DNA of 7,410 bases from Ekhidna sp. (lineage in GTDB: Bacteria > Bacteroidota > Bacteroidia > Cytophagales > Cyclobacteriaceae): NCBI GenBank assembly GCA_028821635.1, contig JAPPDO010000020.1, positions 1 to 7,410 of the forward strand. Direction: 5' to 3'. Made by a program: the position numbers and the translations under genes. Shown here in pieces: positions 7,133 through 7,410 of the stretch (the first letter of the stretch is position 1; each line of letters opens with the position of its first letter). The notes under the pieces were generated by a model, which was not told the DNA's origin, did no database searches, and saw only the letters and a program-made list of their open reading frames with translations.

Positions 7133-7187
7133 CCCAATCAGGGACCTGCCCTTAAATAGCCAAATATGAACTAAGAAGCCCAAAGCT

Positions 7188-7235
7188 GGAGGTTAAACCA
7201 TCCACGAGTAAGATGCCGTAAAATCTTTTAACTCC
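7188..7235. repeat. nested inverted repeat just downstream of the right-hand T9SS gene
   Basis: GGAGGTTAAA at 7188-7197 pairs with TTTAACTCC at 7227-7235 over nine positions with one bulged G. Inside lies a second dyad, AAGAT (7210-7214) with ATCTT (7223-7227), which shares one base with the outer arm. It sits 7 bases beyond the - strand stop at 7243, where a terminator for that gene would be expected, but no T run follows the outer stem on the - strand. Confidence 0.35.
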
Positions 7236-7242
7236 TCCTCCC

Positions 7243-7410
7243 CTACTCCCTCACAAACTTCAACAAACGCCCACCCGGCAACTGCACCAAATACGGGCCG
7301 CTTAAGGAGGAGATGTCTACCCTTGTGTTAATGGGGCCTTCTACTAACAATTTCATGCTTAAACTCAGTAGTTGGAACGTCCCTCCGAACGGTGCTTGCA
7401 GCCCTCCGAG
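7243..7410 (-). CDS. 3' end of a second T9SS-sorted protein (5' partial)
   Basis: Reading the - strand from base 7410, 55 codons are open to the TAG at 7245-7243. The product ends in a T9SS type A sorting domain closely related to the one at the left edge: both share F-LSLS near the start, NTR-DI in the middle and YLVQLP-GRLLKF near the end. Over the last 45 aligned residues I count 29 identical by hand. This copy differs at normally conserved points: LSLSMK instead of LSLSGK, and SGPYLVQL, one residue shorter than GGLYLVQL. It may be a divergent functional paralogue or a decaying one; the rest of the gene lies outside the window. It points toward rplT, with 137 bases between the two stops. 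Confidence 0.82.
   Translation of the reverse strand, partial: LGGLQAPFGGTFQLLSLSMKLLVEGPINTRVDISSLSGPYLVQLPGGRLLKFVRE

Noticed and set aside
1..7410. CRISPR array, tRNA or rRNA genes, insertion sequence, phage or defence genes
   Set aside because: Reading both strands by eye showed no regularly spaced repeats, cloverleaf-type sequence, transposase or integrase motifs, or known defence domains.

Overview
The window looks like a chromosomal segment from a Bacteroidota bacterium, probably of Cytophagales type. Four observations point that way: type IX secretion (T9SS) C-terminal sorting domains at both ends, start codons that mostly lack Shine-Dalgarno sequences and follow A/T-rich leaders, promoter-like sites close to the Bacteroidota TTTG / TAnnTTTG pattern, and the style of the ThrS, IF3 and L20 proteins. 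The taxonomic placement is inference; no search was possible.

Layout. Bases 1-438 are the GC-rich 3' end of a secreted, cadherin/Ig-like repeat protein ending in a T9SS sorting domain, followed by an intrinsic terminator at 450-481. An EamA/DMT-type transporter (657-1535) and the replication-recombination AAA+ ATPase rarA (1561-2835) follow on the + strand. An outer-membrane beta-barrel gene converges on rarA from the - strand (3555-2832). It is interrupted by two apparent single-base deletions, so it is either a recent pseudogene or carries sequence errors. After a 331-base intergenic region holding a candidate promoter and a cluster of GC-rich dyads comes the classic translation cluster thrS-infC-rpmI-rplT (3887-7105). 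The last 168 bases are the 3' end of a second T9SS-sorted protein on the - strand, whose C-terminal domain is clearly related to the one at the left edge.

How the genes relate. thrS, infC, rpmI and rplT encode threonyl-tRNA synthetase, initiation factor 3 and ribosomal proteins L35 and L20, in the order known from many bacteria. infC has no ATG, GTG or TTG at its proper N-terminus. The reading frame and a strong AAAGGAG site point to an AUC start at 5905, a rare initiator that suggests IF3 autoregulation as in E. coli (where infC starts with AUU). The remaining genes appear functionally unrelated to this cluster.

No undescribed multi-gene system, CRISPR array, phage, insertion sequence or RNA gene was recognised. 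The points most worth following up are the AUC start of infC, the double frameshift in the beta-barrel gene, and the inward-facing pair of related T9SS C-terminal domains.
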